A stretch of 53,482 nucleotides of DNA from Magnetospirillum fulvum MGU-K5 (GTDB lineage Bacteria > Pseudomonadota > Alphaproteobacteria > Rhodospirillales > Magnetospirillaceae): contig NZ_AQPH01000018.1 in assembly GCF_000442515.1 (NCBI RefSeq), positions 1 to 53,482 on the forward strand. Direction: 5' to 3'. Made by a program: the position numbers and the translations under genes. Positions 1 to 16,801 of this stretch are shown piece after piece (the first letter of the stretch is position 1; the number at the start of each line of letters is the position of its first letter). The notes below the pieces were generated by a model, which was not told the DNA's origin, searched no databases, and saw only the letters and a program-made list of their open reading frames with translations.

Positions 1-94
1 TTTCTCTCATCAATCACAGGGGTGTTTGCGGGCTCGCCCGCAAGCGGGCCAGGGCGGCAGCCCGGTCGCGTCAGCGACACTCCCCCACTCGGCC

Positions 95-1045
<951 letters not shown>

Positions 1046-1161
1046 TCAGGCTGTGGCCCGTATTGTAGGCCAACCCAGGAAGAGGGGGAAGACGATGTGG
1101 GGTCAATCCGACCAATGTCGCGATAATGACTCAATCGGTAACATACGGTCGTAATAAAACA

Positions 1162-1192
1162 AAAGCGAAGGAGAGAGACTCTCCTTCGCTTT
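1162..1192 (-). terminator. Intrinsic terminator of rpoD
   Basis: A perfect 14-bp stem (1162-1175 with 1179-1192) closes a 3-nt loop. Read on the minus strand it lies 35 nt after the rpoD stop and is followed by a T-rich tract (TTTTGTTTTATTAC), the layout of a Rho-independent terminator. On the plus strand the hairpin is followed only by TTTGCC, so it works best for rpoD. Confidence 0.85.
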
Positions 1193-1226
1193 GCCTGCCA
1201 TGCCTTATTTAGGCGGCATTTGCACC

Positions 1227-3221
<1,995 letters not shown>

Positions 3222-3304
3222 GAAAACCGTTACTCCTGAAGTCTCCGGCCCCGTCCCCCCGACGACGCCGAACCGGCCGGGGCGAGAGCCCCTGACCTTT
3301 ATTT

Positions 3305-5173
3305 TTATTCCGTCCGGGACGGTGGGGCCTCGGTCCCCGCCGCCTCGTCGTCGCGGGCCGATGCCGAGCGTTCCTGTCGCTTGACCGCCTGGAAACGGGT
3401 CCAGGCCGCCGGCGACGCCTCTTCAGCCAGCCGCGCGTTGGCCTCGCTCACGTCTGCCTGCAAATCCTTGCGGGTGTAGCGGAGGTAGACATCGTTCCAG
3501 AGAGCCCGCGCGTCCTCGATCCTGTCGTAGCCACGGACCGAGTGCATTCGCCGTTCGCTCGCATCCAGCAAGGACTCCAGAACCGGGGATAATCCATCCG
3601 CCCGTAGATGGGCGGCAAGCTCGTCCGCGTCAAGCCCGCGCCCGGTCCCAAGGTGCTTTAGAATCCCGCGTCGAAGGTTGTCAAGCGACTCATTTGAAAA
3701 CAAGCATCGTCCCAGCTCTTCATGAATCGGCTCGACCAGCCCCGGATTCGCCAGAGCAAGGGCCAGCATCACCCGTTCCTGCCGTTCGTAGGGCGGCCGC
3801 AGCCCCGAGGGCGCGCCGACTCCGACCAGCCGTCCGTCCTGACCGCGCAACCGTCCCAGCGGCGCACGCTTGCCCTTGCCGCTCCACGGCTGGGGCGCGG
3901 GACGCGGCGGGCGGAACGCCTGCCACAGCCGGTCGCGAAAGGCCCGGACGTATTGCCACCGTACCGTTTCGTCGGCAATCGACATCGCCCGCTCGATCAG
4001 AGCCTGTTCCAGCGCGGCACGACGTTCCGGGGTGTCGATGGCGCGGCCCTCGGCCTCCAGTCGCCACACCGCCTCGACCAACGGACGCGCCTGTTCCAGC
4101 ACCTGGGTCATCGCCGCCGCCCCGCGACCGCGCAGCAGCGAATCCGGATCGTCACCGCTGGGCAGGATCGCGAAGCGCAGGCTGTGCCCCGGCTTCAACA
4201 GCGGAAAGGCCCGCTCCAACGCCCGGCCCATCGCCCGCTGACCGGCGCTGTCGCCGTCCAGGCACAGGGTCGGCTCGGGGGCGAGACGCCACAATTCCTC
4301 GATCTGCGCCTCGGTCACCGCCGTCCCCAGCGGCGCGACGGCATGGGTGAAGCCCGCCTGATTGAGGGCGATCACGTCCATATAGCCTTCGACCACCACC
4401 ACCGCGCCCAAATCGCGGGCGGGCTGACGAGCCAGGGCCAGCCCGAACAGGACGTGTCCCTTGTGGAACACCGGAGTCTCGGGCGAGTTCAGATATTTCG
4501 GCTGACCGTCGCCCAAAGTTCGGGCACCAAAGCCGATCACCCGGCCGCGCCGGTCGGTGATCGGAAAGATCACCCGGCCACGGAAATAATCGAAGGCAGG
4601 GCCGCCGCCTTCGGGACGGCGCAGCAAACCGGCCTCGACCAACAGGCTTTCCGGCAGGCTGGCACTCATCAGCGACGAGCGCAGCGCTTCGCGCGAGTCC
4701 GGGGCCCAGCCGAGGCGGAAGCGGGCGATCGTCTCGTCGCTCAGGCCACGGGCGCGCAGATAGGCCAGTCCCTCGCGCCCGCCCGGCTTGCGCAAATTGG
4801 CCTCGAACCAGGCGCAGGCGGCTTCCAGCGCCTCGTGCAGCCCGGCGCGGCGGGTTTCGCGGGCGCGTTCCTCGGGAGTAGCGCGCGGCACCTCCAGCCC
4901 GGCTTCGGCCGCCAGCCGCTCCACCGCCTCGGTAAAGGGCAGGTTCGAGATTCGCATCTCAAAGCCGATGACGTCGCCATGCGCCCCACAGCCGAAGCAA
5001 TGGTAAAAGCCCTTGTCCTCGTTGACGGTGAAGGACGGGCTTTTTTCGTTATGGAAGGGGCACAGGCCGGAATGTTCGCGGCCTTTGCGGGTCAGCTTGA
5101 CCCGCCGACCGATCACCGACACCAGAGACAGGCGGGTCCGCAGCTCTTCGAGAAAAGACGGGGGAAAGGCCAT
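3305..5173 (-). CDS. dnaG: DNA primase DnaG
   Basis: Primase of 622 aa that makes RNA primers at replication forks. The N-terminal zinc-binding domain has a CHC2 set at C38, H41, C59 and C62. The catalytic core follows, with the TOPRIM signature EGYMD at 262-266 and the metal-binding DGD at 306-308. The C-terminal third (about 430-622) is the less conserved helicase-binding region. It sits between a GatB/YqeY gene upstream and rpoD downstream on the same strand, the conserved macromolecular synthesis arrangement. Length and motifs are intact. Confidence 0.97.
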   Translation of the reverse strand: MAFPPSFLEELRTRLSLVSVIGRRVKLTRKGREHSGLCPFHNEKSPSFTVNEDKGFYHCFGCGAHGDVIGFEMRISNLPFTEAVERLAAEAGLEVPRATPEERARETRRAGLHEALEAACAWFEANLRKPGGREGLAYLRARGLSDETIARFRLGWAPDSREALRSSLMSASLPESLLVEAGLLRRPEGGGPAFDYFRGRVIFPITDRRGRVIGFGARTLGDGQPKYLNSPETPVFHKGHVLFGLALARQPARDLGAVVVVEGYMDVIALNQAGFTHAVAPLGTAVTEAQIEELWRLAPEPTLCLDGDSAGQRAMGRALERAFPLLKPGHSLRFAILPSGDDPDSLLRGRGAAAMTQVLEQARPLVEAVWRLEAEGRAIDTPERRAALEQALIERAMSIADETVRWQYVRAFRDRLWQAFRPPRPAPQPWSGKGKRAPLGRLRGQDGRLVGVGAPSGLRPPYERQERVMLALALANPGLVEPIHEELGRCLFSNESLDNLRRGILKHLGTGRGLDADELAAHLRADGLSPVLESLLDASERRMHSVRGYDRIEDARALWNDVYLRYTRKDLQADVSEANARLAEEASPAAWTRFQAVKRQERSASARDDEAAGTEAPPSRTE

Positions 5174-5238
5174 CGGGCCAGGGTCCTGCTGTTACCGTCG
5201 TCGAAAAACCGAGGGAAAACGCGGCGAAATCGGACCGA

Positions 5239-5697
5239 TCAGCCGCCCAGGGCCGACTTTACCACCACGCTGGCGCGGGAAAAATCCATCAGACCGGCAT
5301 GACGCTCCTTGAGCGCAGCCATCACTCTCCCCATGTCCTTGATGCCGGTGGCACCGATATCGGCGATCACCGCCCGGATCGCCTCGGCCACTTCGTCGGC
5401 GCTCATCTGACGGGGGAGGAAGCGTTCGATGATGGCGATTTCCTCGGCTTCCCGTTCCGCCAGCTCCAACCGCCCACCTTGCTCGTAGATGGTAATGCTC
5501 TCACGCCGCTGCTTGATCATCGACTGGAGCATCTGGAGAATTTCTGTGTCGGGGATGCCGTCAGCCAACCCGTTCGGCCGCGCCGCGATGTCCCGATCCT
5601 TCAGCGCCGCCAGGATCAGCCGCACCGTCGACACCGTGCGGGCGTCCTTGCCCAGCATCGCCGTCTTTAGCGCATCACTCAACTCCTGCCGCAACAT
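5239..5697 (-). CDS. GatB/YqeY domain protein
   Basis: Protein of 152 aa whose whole length matches the YqeY family, an all-helical domain related to the tail of the amidotransferase subunit GatB. Features seen are the opening LRQELSDALKTAMLGKDA, a central Gln/Arg-rich helix (MIKQRRESITIYEQGGR) and a conserved C-terminal GxxxxKDMGRVMAALKE-type segment. Its biochemical role is not settled; tRNA-related functions have been suggested for the family. It lies 65 bp upstream of dnaG on the same strand, as in many alphaproteobacteria, and is divergent from carA. Confidence 0.9.
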   Translation of the reverse strand: MLRQELSDALKTAMLGKDARTVSTVRLILAALKDRDIAARPNGLADGIPDTEILQMLQSMIKQRRESITIYEQGGRLELAEREAEEIAIIERFLPRQMSADEVAEAIRAVIADIGATGIKDMGRVMAALKERHAGLMDFSRASVVVKSALGG

Positions 5698-5837
5698 CGC
5701 ATTCCCCTGTCAGACGTTCCTTCCCCCTACTTCGCGGGAAAGGAAACAAGCTAGCGCAAAACCGCCCCGAAGGAAAGCCCCGCACCCCCGGGCCAAACAG
5801 TTGAAATCTCGTGGATTTTACCCGGACACGGGAAGAC

Positions 5838-5866
5838 TTGACTTCCCTCCTGGGCCTCTTTATAAG
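5838..5866 (+). promoter_or_regulatory. Sigma-70 promoter of carAB
   Basis: TTGACT (5838-5843) and TATAAG (5861-5866) are separated by exactly 17 bp, a near-consensus housekeeping promoter. It faces carA and predicts a leader of about 110 nt before the carA ATG at 5983. No clear attenuator was seen in that leader. Confidence 0.75.
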
Positions 5867-5982
5867 CCCCGCAACCACCTGCCGCCGACCGGGCGCACCC
5901 TGCCCAACCGTTCCCCGGGCATCCCGCGCGTTGCGAGATGACCCGGCGCTTGTCTGCGGCCGCGCCAGACGAAGGAACCAAC

Positions 5983-7188
5983 ATGCCGAACCTTGACGCC
6001 ACCGCACTCAGCCCCACCGGCGAGGGGCCGGGTATCGACGCGACGCGCCCGCCGGGCGCCACCGGGGTTCTGGTCCTGGCCGACGGCACCGTGCTGTGGG
6101 GCAAAGGGATCGGCGCGACCGGCAGCCGGGTCGGCGAAGTGGTGTTCAACACCGCGATGACCGGCTATCAGGAAACGCTGACCGATCCGTCCTATGCCGG
6201 ACAGATCATCACCTTCACCTTCCCGCATATCGGCAATGTCGGCACCAATCCCGAGGATCTGGAAACGCTGACCCCCGCCGCCCGCGGCCTGATCCTGCGC
6301 GCCGATATCACCCAGCCCGCCAACTGGCGCTCGGCCAAGCCGCTCAATGACTGGCTGATCGCCCACGGCATCAGCGGCCTGTGCGGGATCGACACCCGCG
6401 CCCTGACCCGCCGCATCCGCTCGAAGGGCGCCCCCAGCGGGGTCGTCGCCCATGCCCCCGATGGTCAGTTCGACCTGCCCGCGCTGGCCAAGATCGCCGC
6501 CGAATGGCCCGGCCTGAAGGGGATGGACCTCGCCCGCGAAGTGACCTGTGCCCAGTCGCATGTCTGGACCGAGACCGAGTGGGACCTGCGCAACGGCTAT
6601 GGCGAGCAGACCGAGCCGAAATACCACGTCGTCGCCGTCGATTTCGGGGCCAAGCGCAACATCCTGCGCTGTCTCGCCGCGTCGGGCTGCAAGGTGACGG
6701 TGCTGCCCGCCGAATCCACCGCCGAGGACGTGCTGCGTCACCAGCCGGACGGGGTGTTCCTCTCCAACGGCCCAGGCGACCCCGCCGCGACCGGCCGCTA
6801 TGCCGTGCCGATGATCCAGGGCGTGTTGAACGCCGGGACGCCGCTGTTCGGCATCTGCCTCGGTCACCAGATGCTGGCGCTGGCGCTGGGCGCCAAGACC
6901 TTCAAGATGGAAACCGGCCATCGCGGCGCCAACCATCCGGTTAAGGATCTCGCGACCGGCAAGGTCGAGATCACCAGCCAGAATCACGGCTTCGTCGTGG
7001 ATGAGGCATCGCTGCCGGCCGGCACCTCCGTCACCCACCGCTCGCTGTTCGACGGTTCGGTCGAAGGCATCGCGGTCGAGGGCAAGCCGGTCTTCTCGGT
7101 CCAGTATCATCCCGAGGCCAGCCCCGGCCCGCAGGATGCTCATTACCTGTTCGAGCGCTTCATTGAGAAGATCGCCGCGTCGAAATAG
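5983..7188 (+). CDS. carA: Carbamoyl-phosphate synthase small (glutaminase) subunit
   Basis: Hydrolyses glutamine and passes ammonia to CarB for carbamoyl phosphate synthesis (arginine and pyrimidine pathways). The protein is 401 aa. The N-terminal CPSase_sm_chain domain includes FNTAMTGYQETLTDPSY. The C-terminal class I glutamine amidotransferase domain carries the nucleophile in GICLGHQ (C292) and the His-Glu pair in QYHPEASPGP. An upstream in-frame ATG exists at 5938, but the ATG at 5983 has a GAAGGA ribosome site just before it and begins the expected N-terminus. carB follows after 38 bp, so the two are co-transcribed. Confidence 0.97.
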   Translation: MPNLDATALSPTGEGPGIDATRPPGATGVLVLADGTVLWGKGIGATGSRVGEVVFNTAMTGYQETLTDPSYAGQIITFTFPHIGNVGTNPEDLETLTPAARGLILRADITQPANWRSAKPLNDWLIAHGISGLCGIDTRALTRRIRSKGAPSGVVAHAPDGQFDLPALAKIAAEWPGLKGMDLAREVTCAQSHVWTETEWDLRNGYGEQTEPKYHVVAVDFGAKRNILRCLAASGCKVTVLPAESTAEDVLRHQPDGVFLSNGPGDPAATGRYAVPMIQGVLNAGTPLFGICLGHQMLALALGAKTFKMETGHRGANHPVKDLATGKVEITSQNHGFVVDEASLPAGTSVTHRSLFDGSVEGIAVEGKPVFSVQYHPEASPGPQDAHYLFERFIEKIAASK

Positions 7189-7226
7189 TGTCTGTCTGAA
7201 TTAAGAAAACCCGGGAACCCGCCGCC

Positions 7227-10484
<3,258 letters not shown>

Positions 10485-10549
10485 GGAGCGGCTAGGATGC
10501 GGCAGCCAGGGGGCACCGCCATACGGTCCCGTCTGACCGGGGTTTGTTA

Positions 10550-11023
10550 ATGGAAAAAATCCCTATGACTCCCGCCGGGCTGGCCCAGCTGGAGGATGAA
10601 TTACGGACACTCAAGACGATTGAGCGTCCGGCCGTGATTCGCGCGATCGCAGAGGCGCGCGAACATGGCGATCTGTCGGAAAACGCCGAGTATCATGCCG
10701 CGCGTGAACGCCAGAGCTTTATCGAAGGGCGCGTTGCCGAGTTGGAGGATGTCATCTCCCGCGCTCAGGTGATCGACGCCTCGACCCTGACCGGGGATCA
10801 GGTGCGCTTCGGCGCCACCGTGACCCTGGCTGACGAGGATTCGGACGACGAAGTGGCTTACACCATCGTCGGCGCCCACGAAGCTGACATCAAATCCGGC
10901 AGAATGTCGGTCCAGTCTCCGCTGGCCCGCGCTCTGATCGGCAAACATGTCGGCGATGCCGTCGAGGTCACCACCCCCGGCGGGTCGAAATCCTACGAAA
11001 TCGTCGACGTCCGCTTCGGCTGA
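10550..11023 (+). CDS. greA: Transcription elongation factor GreA
   Basis: GreA of 157 aa rescues backtracked RNA polymerase by stimulating transcript cleavage. The N-terminal coiled coil spans about residues 1-75, with the acidic tip region HGDLSENAEYHAARERQ. The C-terminal FKBP-like domain ends in the typical SPLARALIGKHVGDAVEVTTP. The ATG at 10550 gives the standard start MEKIPMTPAG; a TTG two codons upstream is possible but less likely. It follows carB by 65 bp, a common order in alphaproteobacteria, and may share its transcript. Confidence 0.97.
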   Translation: MEKIPMTPAGLAQLEDELRTLKTIERPAVIRAIAEAREHGDLSENAEYHAARERQSFIEGRVAELEDVISRAQVIDASTLTGDQVRFGATVTLADEDSDDEVAYTIVGAHEADIKSGRMSVQSPLARALIGKHVGDAVEVTTPGGSKSYEIVDVRFG

Positions 11024-11054
11024 CCGACGCTTTTTCCCGGTCGCTCAGGATAAA

Positions 11055-11112
11055 GGTTCCTCCCGGCTTGGCTGTCCGGGGTCGCGTGACCCCAGCCCAA
11101 CGGGGAGGAATC
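11055..11112 (+). repeat. Long nested inverted repeat after greA
   Basis: The outer arms GGTTCCTCCC (11055-11064) and GGGAGGAATC (11103-11112) pair over 10 bp with one G-T wobble. An inner perfect 6-bp stem, GGGGTC/GACCCC (11078-11083 with 11088-11093), closes a GCGT loop. No T tract follows on either side, so it is not a textbook Rho-independent terminator. It could be a greA transcript end processed by other means, or a structured leader for the gene at 11183. Confidence 0.55.
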
Positions 11113-11182
11113 TCCTGACGAACGGAGATATCCCCCGATCCCCGCTGGTCTCCGGTTCCGGTCTCGGCTAAAAAGCAGGACC

Positions 11183-12883
11183 ATGCTACCCGCGCTGCTT
11201 CGCAAGACCCGTCCCTTGAGCGCTGATCCCGTATTGCGGCGATGGCTGGGGGCGCGTTTGTTGTGTCGTACGCCGGGAGAGCCGGCCTTTACCGCCCACC
11301 GTCCGCCGATCCTGGGCGAAGCCTGGGCCGGGTTGCCGCTGGAACGCCCGCAAACCTCATTCCCGTTGCTGTCCGCCGGATCGCCCGACCGGCCGATCGT
11401 GCTGCGCCTGCCCGGAACCGAAATCACGCTGAGCGCGGACAAGGCGACGCGGCTGTTCGAACGCCTGTTCGCCGATCCGGAAACACGGCGCGGGCTGCAC
11501 CGTTTTAGCTGGGTCGAGCGGATGGAGTCCGACGACGACCCCCGCTGGGTCGGGATGATTTGGGCGGCGTGGCGCGCCCGCTTCGGCCGACCGGATACGT
11601 CGATGGCGTGGGAGGCCGACATCGCCGCCGACCGCGCCGCGACCCTGTTGACCTTTGCCCGCCGCCACGGCCTGCCCGGCCCGATCGAGACAACGCTGGC
11701 GATCCTGGCAGCCCACGCCCCGGCGATTGCGACGCGTCTCGATTATTTCGGCCCGCGCCGGACCAGTAGCCGCCTGTTCAACAACGGGCGCGGCTTGTAC
11801 CGGCTGGGGCTGGAATTGGGGCTGCCTGCCGCCACCGAGGCCGGAACCCGGCTGATCCTGTCCGAAGCCGAGCGGATTTTCCGTCCCTCGGGGATGCTGG
11901 GCGAGGGCTCCACCCATCACCACCTGCTGCTGACCCGTGCCCTGGCCGATATCTGGCTGACCGCCACCGCGCACGGGCGGCCCGAGGCCGCGCCGCTGGA
12001 AGCCCGTTTGCGCGCCGCCGCCGGACAATTGACCCATCTGTATCTGCCGGGCGGGCTGCCGCTGATCGGGCAGATCGCCCCCGCAATCCCGCCCGCGCAT
12101 CTGGCCTGCCTGCGCCCCGGCGGCAACCACGATTCCGGCTGGATGGCCACCTTGCCCCGGCCGGAGCGCGACCGCCTTGCCGCCCTGCTTGACGGTCTGC
12201 CGCTCGACCCCAGCCCGATCGACGACGGCTGGCTGTCAGCCCGGTTCGGGGCGTGGTCGGGGCTGTGGCATGTCGATCCCGAGGGCTGGTGCTCGCTGTC
12301 CGGCCACGGCCATCAGGATTGCGGCGGGTTCGAACTGCATCACGGTGACGAGGCGATCCTGATCGATCTCGGCAACGGTCCGCTTTCCGATCAGGATGCC
12401 GTCGCCGCCGCCCATAACGGGCTGACCGTCGATGGGGCCGACCCCTATCCCCCCAACCGCCCCTGCTATGCCCCCACGTTCCGCGACAAGATCGCCGGTC
12501 CGGCGGTGCTGGCCCATGACGAGGCGGGGGTGGCGCTGGCCCATCATGGCTTCCGCCGCCTGCGCCATGTCGGCATGGCCGAACGCCGCTGGCTGTTCGT
12601 GGGCGGCCGCGTCGAAATCCGCGACCGGATCGACGGCCGCGACCGTCACACCGTGATCCGGCGGCTCTATACCCCGTGCACGGTCGAACGGGCCGACCGG
12701 GGAGTGATCCTGATCACCGCCACCGGCCGCCGCTTCCGCGTTTCTGCGGGTGATGCGCCGCTTTTGCCCAATCCCTGCCTCCGCTGGCTGGCCCATGGCG
12801 AGTCCGCTCCCGCCACCGGAATTGTGCTGTCCCTGTTCCCCCAGTTTCCCTGGACCGGAACCCTGACCATCGAGGCGCTGTGA
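11183..12883 (+). CDS. Heparinase II/III family protein
   Basis: Protein of 566 aa resembling the heparinase II/III-like family: a helical toroid N-terminal half followed by a beta-sandwich half. Recognisable pieces are the middle segment FNNGRGLYRLGLELGLPAATEAG and the C-terminal family segment around GHGHQDCGGFELHHGDEAIL, where a conserved His-rich turn sits, followed by a VDGxDxYPPNRP-type stretch (each trimmed in memory to its family pattern). No signal peptide is evident. Alphaproteobacterial members are often annotated as polysaccharide lyases, but their substrate is generally unknown. A PLP-enzyme gene follows after 46 bp on the same strand, suggesting a shared role in glycan or envelope chemistry (inference). 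Confidence 0.75.
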   Translation: MLPALLRKTRPLSADPVLRRWLGARLLCRTPGEPAFTAHRPPILGEAWAGLPLERPQTSFPLLSAGSPDRPIVLRLPGTEITLSADKATRLFERLFADPETRRGLHRFSWVERMESDDDPRWVGMIWAAWRARFGRPDTSMAWEADIAADRAATLLTFARRHGLPGPIETTLAILAAHAPAIATRLDYFGPRRTSSRLFNNGRGLYRLGLELGLPAATEAGTRLILSEAERIFRPSGMLGEGSTHHHLLLTRALADIWLTATAHGRPEAAPLEARLRAAAGQLTHLYLPGGLPLIGQIAPAIPPAHLACLRPGGNHDSGWMATLPRPERDRLAALLDGLPLDPSPIDDGWLSARFGAWSGLWHVDPEGWCSLSGHGHQDCGGFELHHGDEAILIDLGNGPLSDQDAVAAAHNGLTVDGADPYPPNRPCYAPTFRDKIAGPAVLAHDEAGVALAHHGFRRLRHVGMAERRWLFVGGRVEIRDRIDGRDRHTVIRRLYTPCTVERADRGVILITATGRRFRVSAGDAPLLPNPCLRWLAHGESAPATGIVLSLFPQFPWTGTLTIEAL

Positions 12884-12929
12884 CGATGCCTCTGGTCCCC
12901 GATTTCCGCTGGTACGAAGGAATTCGTTG

Positions 12930-14039
12930 ATGATCTCTCAGGTGCCGTTGCTGGATCAGGGCTTGCTGACCCGCGCCCGGCGTCCCGCCTTTGGTGATGC
13001 CTCGCTGATCGCGCCGTGGCGACGGCAAGACGACGAAGCCCGTCTGCTCGACCGCTCCGCCCACGGACTGGCGGCGCTGGCGAAGGCGATTGGCGAGCGG
13101 CTGGGGCGGTCGCCCCGCGTCGCTCTGCCCGGCTGGATTTGCAGTCAGGCGTTGGAGCCGCTGCGTCACACCGGGGCCGGTCTGACCTATCTGCCGGTGT
13201 CGCCCAAGACCGGGCAGATCGATTGGGACGCCGCCGAACGATCGGGTCCGTTCGATATTCTGGTGGTGGTCCATACCTTTGGCGCGCCGGTCGATCTGGA
13301 ACCGGCCCGCGCTTTGTGCGCCCGCCACGATTGCTTTTTGATCGAAGACGCCGCCCATGTCCTCGCCCCCGCATCCGGGATTGGCGAAGCGGGCGATGCG
13401 GTTCTGTTCAGCCCGCACAAGCTGTTCCCCTTGCCCGAGGGGGCGATCGTCAGCCTGTCATCCGCCGCGCGCGGCTGGGCCGCCGATTTCGACCGTGCCC
13501 TGGGCCAGCCGCCAATGGCCGAGGACGACCGCGCCTGGCTGAACCGGCGGCTGTTCCAGGATGCGGTGCCGGACTCGCTGCGCCGTTTTGTCCCGCAAAG
13601 CGGACCGTCGCGGTTCGAGGCCGATCCGCCCTTGTCCGATCCGCCCGCCCCGATCGCTCCGTCCGACATGGCCCGCCGTCTGCTCGCCGCCCTCGACATC
13701 GAGACCGAGGCGAAGCGGCGGCGCGACAATGCCGAAGCGTTGGCGAAGGTGGTCGCCCGGCTGAAGGATGTCCGGCTGCTGTTCCCCAAATCGAAGGCGG
13801 TGCCCTATCGGCTGGCGCTCAGGGCCGACAGCGCCGAGGTGGCGGCGGCCCGCTTCGCCGCCCTGCGCCAAGCCCATCTGCCGGTCGAGACCTGGCCCGA
13901 TCTGCCGCCCCGCGTCGTCGCCGATCCCAACCACGCCCAAGGCGCGATCGCGCTGCGCAACACGGTCCTGCTGCTGCCAGTCCATGGCAGCCTGCCCACC
14001 GACGAGCTTGCCCGCGCCTATCGCCGGGTTCTGAAGTAG
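12930..14039 (+). CDS. DegT/DnrJ/EryC1-like PLP-dependent protein
   Basis: Protein of 369 aa with the fold-type I aminotransferase layout of the DegT family, whose members usually transaminate nucleotide-linked keto-sugars. The PLP-contacting Asp is at D140 in FLIEDAAHVL and the Schiff-base Lys at K164 in FSPHKLFPLPEG. The sequence is diverged, so donor and acceptor cannot be named. A GAAGGA ribosome site at 12915-12920 serves either the ATG at 12930 or the TTG just before it. It probably shares a transcript with the heparinase-like gene upstream and converges with ccrM, 4 bp away. Confidence 0.7.
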   Translation: MISQVPLLDQGLLTRARRPAFGDASLIAPWRRQDDEARLLDRSAHGLAALAKAIGERLGRSPRVALPGWICSQALEPLRHTGAGLTYLPVSPKTGQIDWDAAERSGPFDILVVVHTFGAPVDLEPARALCARHDCFLIEDAAHVLAPASGIGEAGDAVLFSPHKLFPLPEGAIVSLSSAARGWAADFDRALGQPPMAEDDRAWLNRRLFQDAVPDSLRRFVPQSGPSRFEADPPLSDPPAPIAPSDMARRLLAALDIETEAKRRRDNAEALAKVVARLKDVRLLFPKSKAVPYRLALRADSAEVAAARFAALRQAHLPVETWPDLPPRVVADPNHAQGAIALRNTVLLLPVHGSLPTDELARAYRRVLK

Positions 14040-14043
14040 GACT

Positions 14044-15521
<1,478 letters not shown>

Positions 15522-16574
15522 ATGATCGCCCGCGCCAGTGTGACCCTGTTGGCTTCCCTGCTGCTGGCTGTCCCCGCGATGGCCCAACAGGTCCGGGTCA
15601 AGGACATCGCCAGTATCGGCGGAATGGCCGAAGCGGGCTTTTCCGGCTTTGGCATGGTGGTCGGCCTCGCCGGAACCGGGGATTCGCGTCCCGCGCCAGG
15701 GGGAGCCTTCCCGTCCGGGCGCAACACCGCGATGGTAATGGTGACGGCACGGCTGGCACCGGGACTGCGTGCCGGAAGCCGGGTCGACGTCACCGTCTCC
15801 GCCACCGGCGATGCCCGCTCTCTGGCAGGCGGCACCCTGGTTCCCACCGCGCTGGAAGGTGGCGACCGCCGCGTCTATGCCGTCGCCGAAGGCCCGGTCG
15901 CCGCCGCCGGATCGTGGGCGGGTGGAGCCAGCGCCTCGGTAACGCGGGGCAGCCCGACCACCGGCACCATTCCCGGGGGGGCGACGATCGAACGCGACCT
16001 GCCCCCGGCGCTGGGGGCCGAAGGCGAAGTCCGCTTCCTGCTGCGCCGCCCCGATTTCACCACCGCCCGCCGTCTGGCCGAGGCGATCAATAGCGCACTG
16101 GGGCGCAAACTCGCCCGCCCGCTCGACAATGCGGCGGTGGCGGTCGCGGTGCCGCCCGATTACCCCGATGGAGCGGTGGGGCTGATCGCCACCGCCGAGA
16201 ATGCGGTGCTGACCCCCGACCGGGCCAGCCGGAATGTGGTGATCGACAGTCGTACCGGGGCGGTCGTCGCCGGGCTGGACATCCCGCTGGCTCCGCTGGC
16301 AATCAGCCATGGCGATCTGACCATCCGGGTACGGGAGACACCGCAAGTGTCGCAACCGGCTCCGTTCTCGTCGGGGGGAAAAACGGTGGTGGTGCCGCGC
16401 AGTTCGGTCGAGATCGACGAGGCGGACCACAGCGTGACGATCCCGCCGGGCGGTACCGTCGGCGATCTGTTGAATGCTCTGTCCAAGGCCGGGATGTCGG
16501 CGCTGGATCGGATTGCGGTGCTTCAGGCGGTGCGGGCGGCGGGTGGCTTCGATGCCGAGCTGGTCTCGCGCTGA
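15522..16574 (+). CDS. flgI: Flagellar P-ring protein FlgI (isolated copy)
   Basis: Periplasmic P-ring subunit of the flagellar rod bushing, 350 aa. A Sec signal peptide is visible, with cleavage expected after AMA at residue 21. The mature N-terminus VRVKDIASIGGMAEAGFSGF is the FlgI signature, and GFGMVVGLAGTGDS follows. The C-terminus matches the family end (GGTVGDLLNALSKAGMSALD; then an FDAEL tail). The ATG at 15522 follows a GGGAAAGGA ribosome site. FlgI genes normally sit beside flgA/flgH; here the neighbours are ccrM and an unknown exported protein, so this is an isolated or second copy. The protein is a little shorter than typical (about 370 aa). Confidence 0.88.
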   Translation: MIARASVTLLASLLLAVPAMAQQVRVKDIASIGGMAEAGFSGFGMVVGLAGTGDSRPAPGGAFPSGRNTAMVMVTARLAPGLRAGSRVDVTVSATGDARSLAGGTLVPTALEGGDRRVYAVAEGPVAAAGSWAGGASASVTRGSPTTGTIPGGATIERDLPPALGAEGEVRFLLRRPDFTTARRLAEAINSALGRKLARPLDNAAVAVAVPPDYPDGAVGLIATAENAVLTPDRASRNVVIDSRTGAVVAGLDIPLAPLAISHGDLTIRVRETPQVSQPAPFSSGGKTVVVPRSSVEIDEADHSVTIPPGGTVGDLLNALSKAGMSALDRIAVLQAVRAAGGFDAELVSR

Positions 16575-16622
16575 CCGCGCTAACACGCTAACGCTGCGCG
16601 TCCGGGCTATCGCCCAGACCCA

Positions 16623-16740
16623 TTTGGAGGCAAAAGCCTCCAAACCTCCACTTTAGCTTTTTATTTCAATAAAATAATAAAAGGGAGGGCTCGGGAGGCC
16701 AAAGCCTCCCGATCAGGGGATCGGGGGCCGAAGCCCCCGA
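16623..16740. repeat. Cluster of three hairpins (REP-like) between convergent genes
   Basis: There are three perfect short stems in 118 bp: 16623-16631/16636-16644 (9 bp, loop AAAA), 16691-16699/16704-16712 (9 bp, loop CAAA) and 16721-16728/16733-16740 (8 bp, loop CGAA). Their core is shared: a GGxGGC arm, an A-rich 4-nt loop and the complementary arm. They lie between convergent flgI and the gene at 16802, with AT-rich sequence (16650-16682) between the first and second. They may terminate both genes or be members of a dispersed intergenic repeat family. Confidence 0.7.
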
Positions 16741-16801
16741 AAAACGTCGTTACCGTGCGTTTCCCTGCCCCTAGCCAAGCTTGGACGCGGATGCCAAGGA
16801 C

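Noticed and set aside
26-43. Terminator downstream of ldh (TTGCGGGC/GCCCGCAA)
   Set aside because: The stem is short with a 2-nt loop and lacks a T tract on the relevant strand; too weak to list.
5867-5982. Attenuator or riboswitch in the carA leader
   Set aside because: No competing hairpins, T tract or known aptamer pattern could be supported by eye.
16623-16740. CRISPR-like repeat array
   Set aside because: The units are hairpins of different sequence with uneven spacing and no spacers; no cas genes are present.
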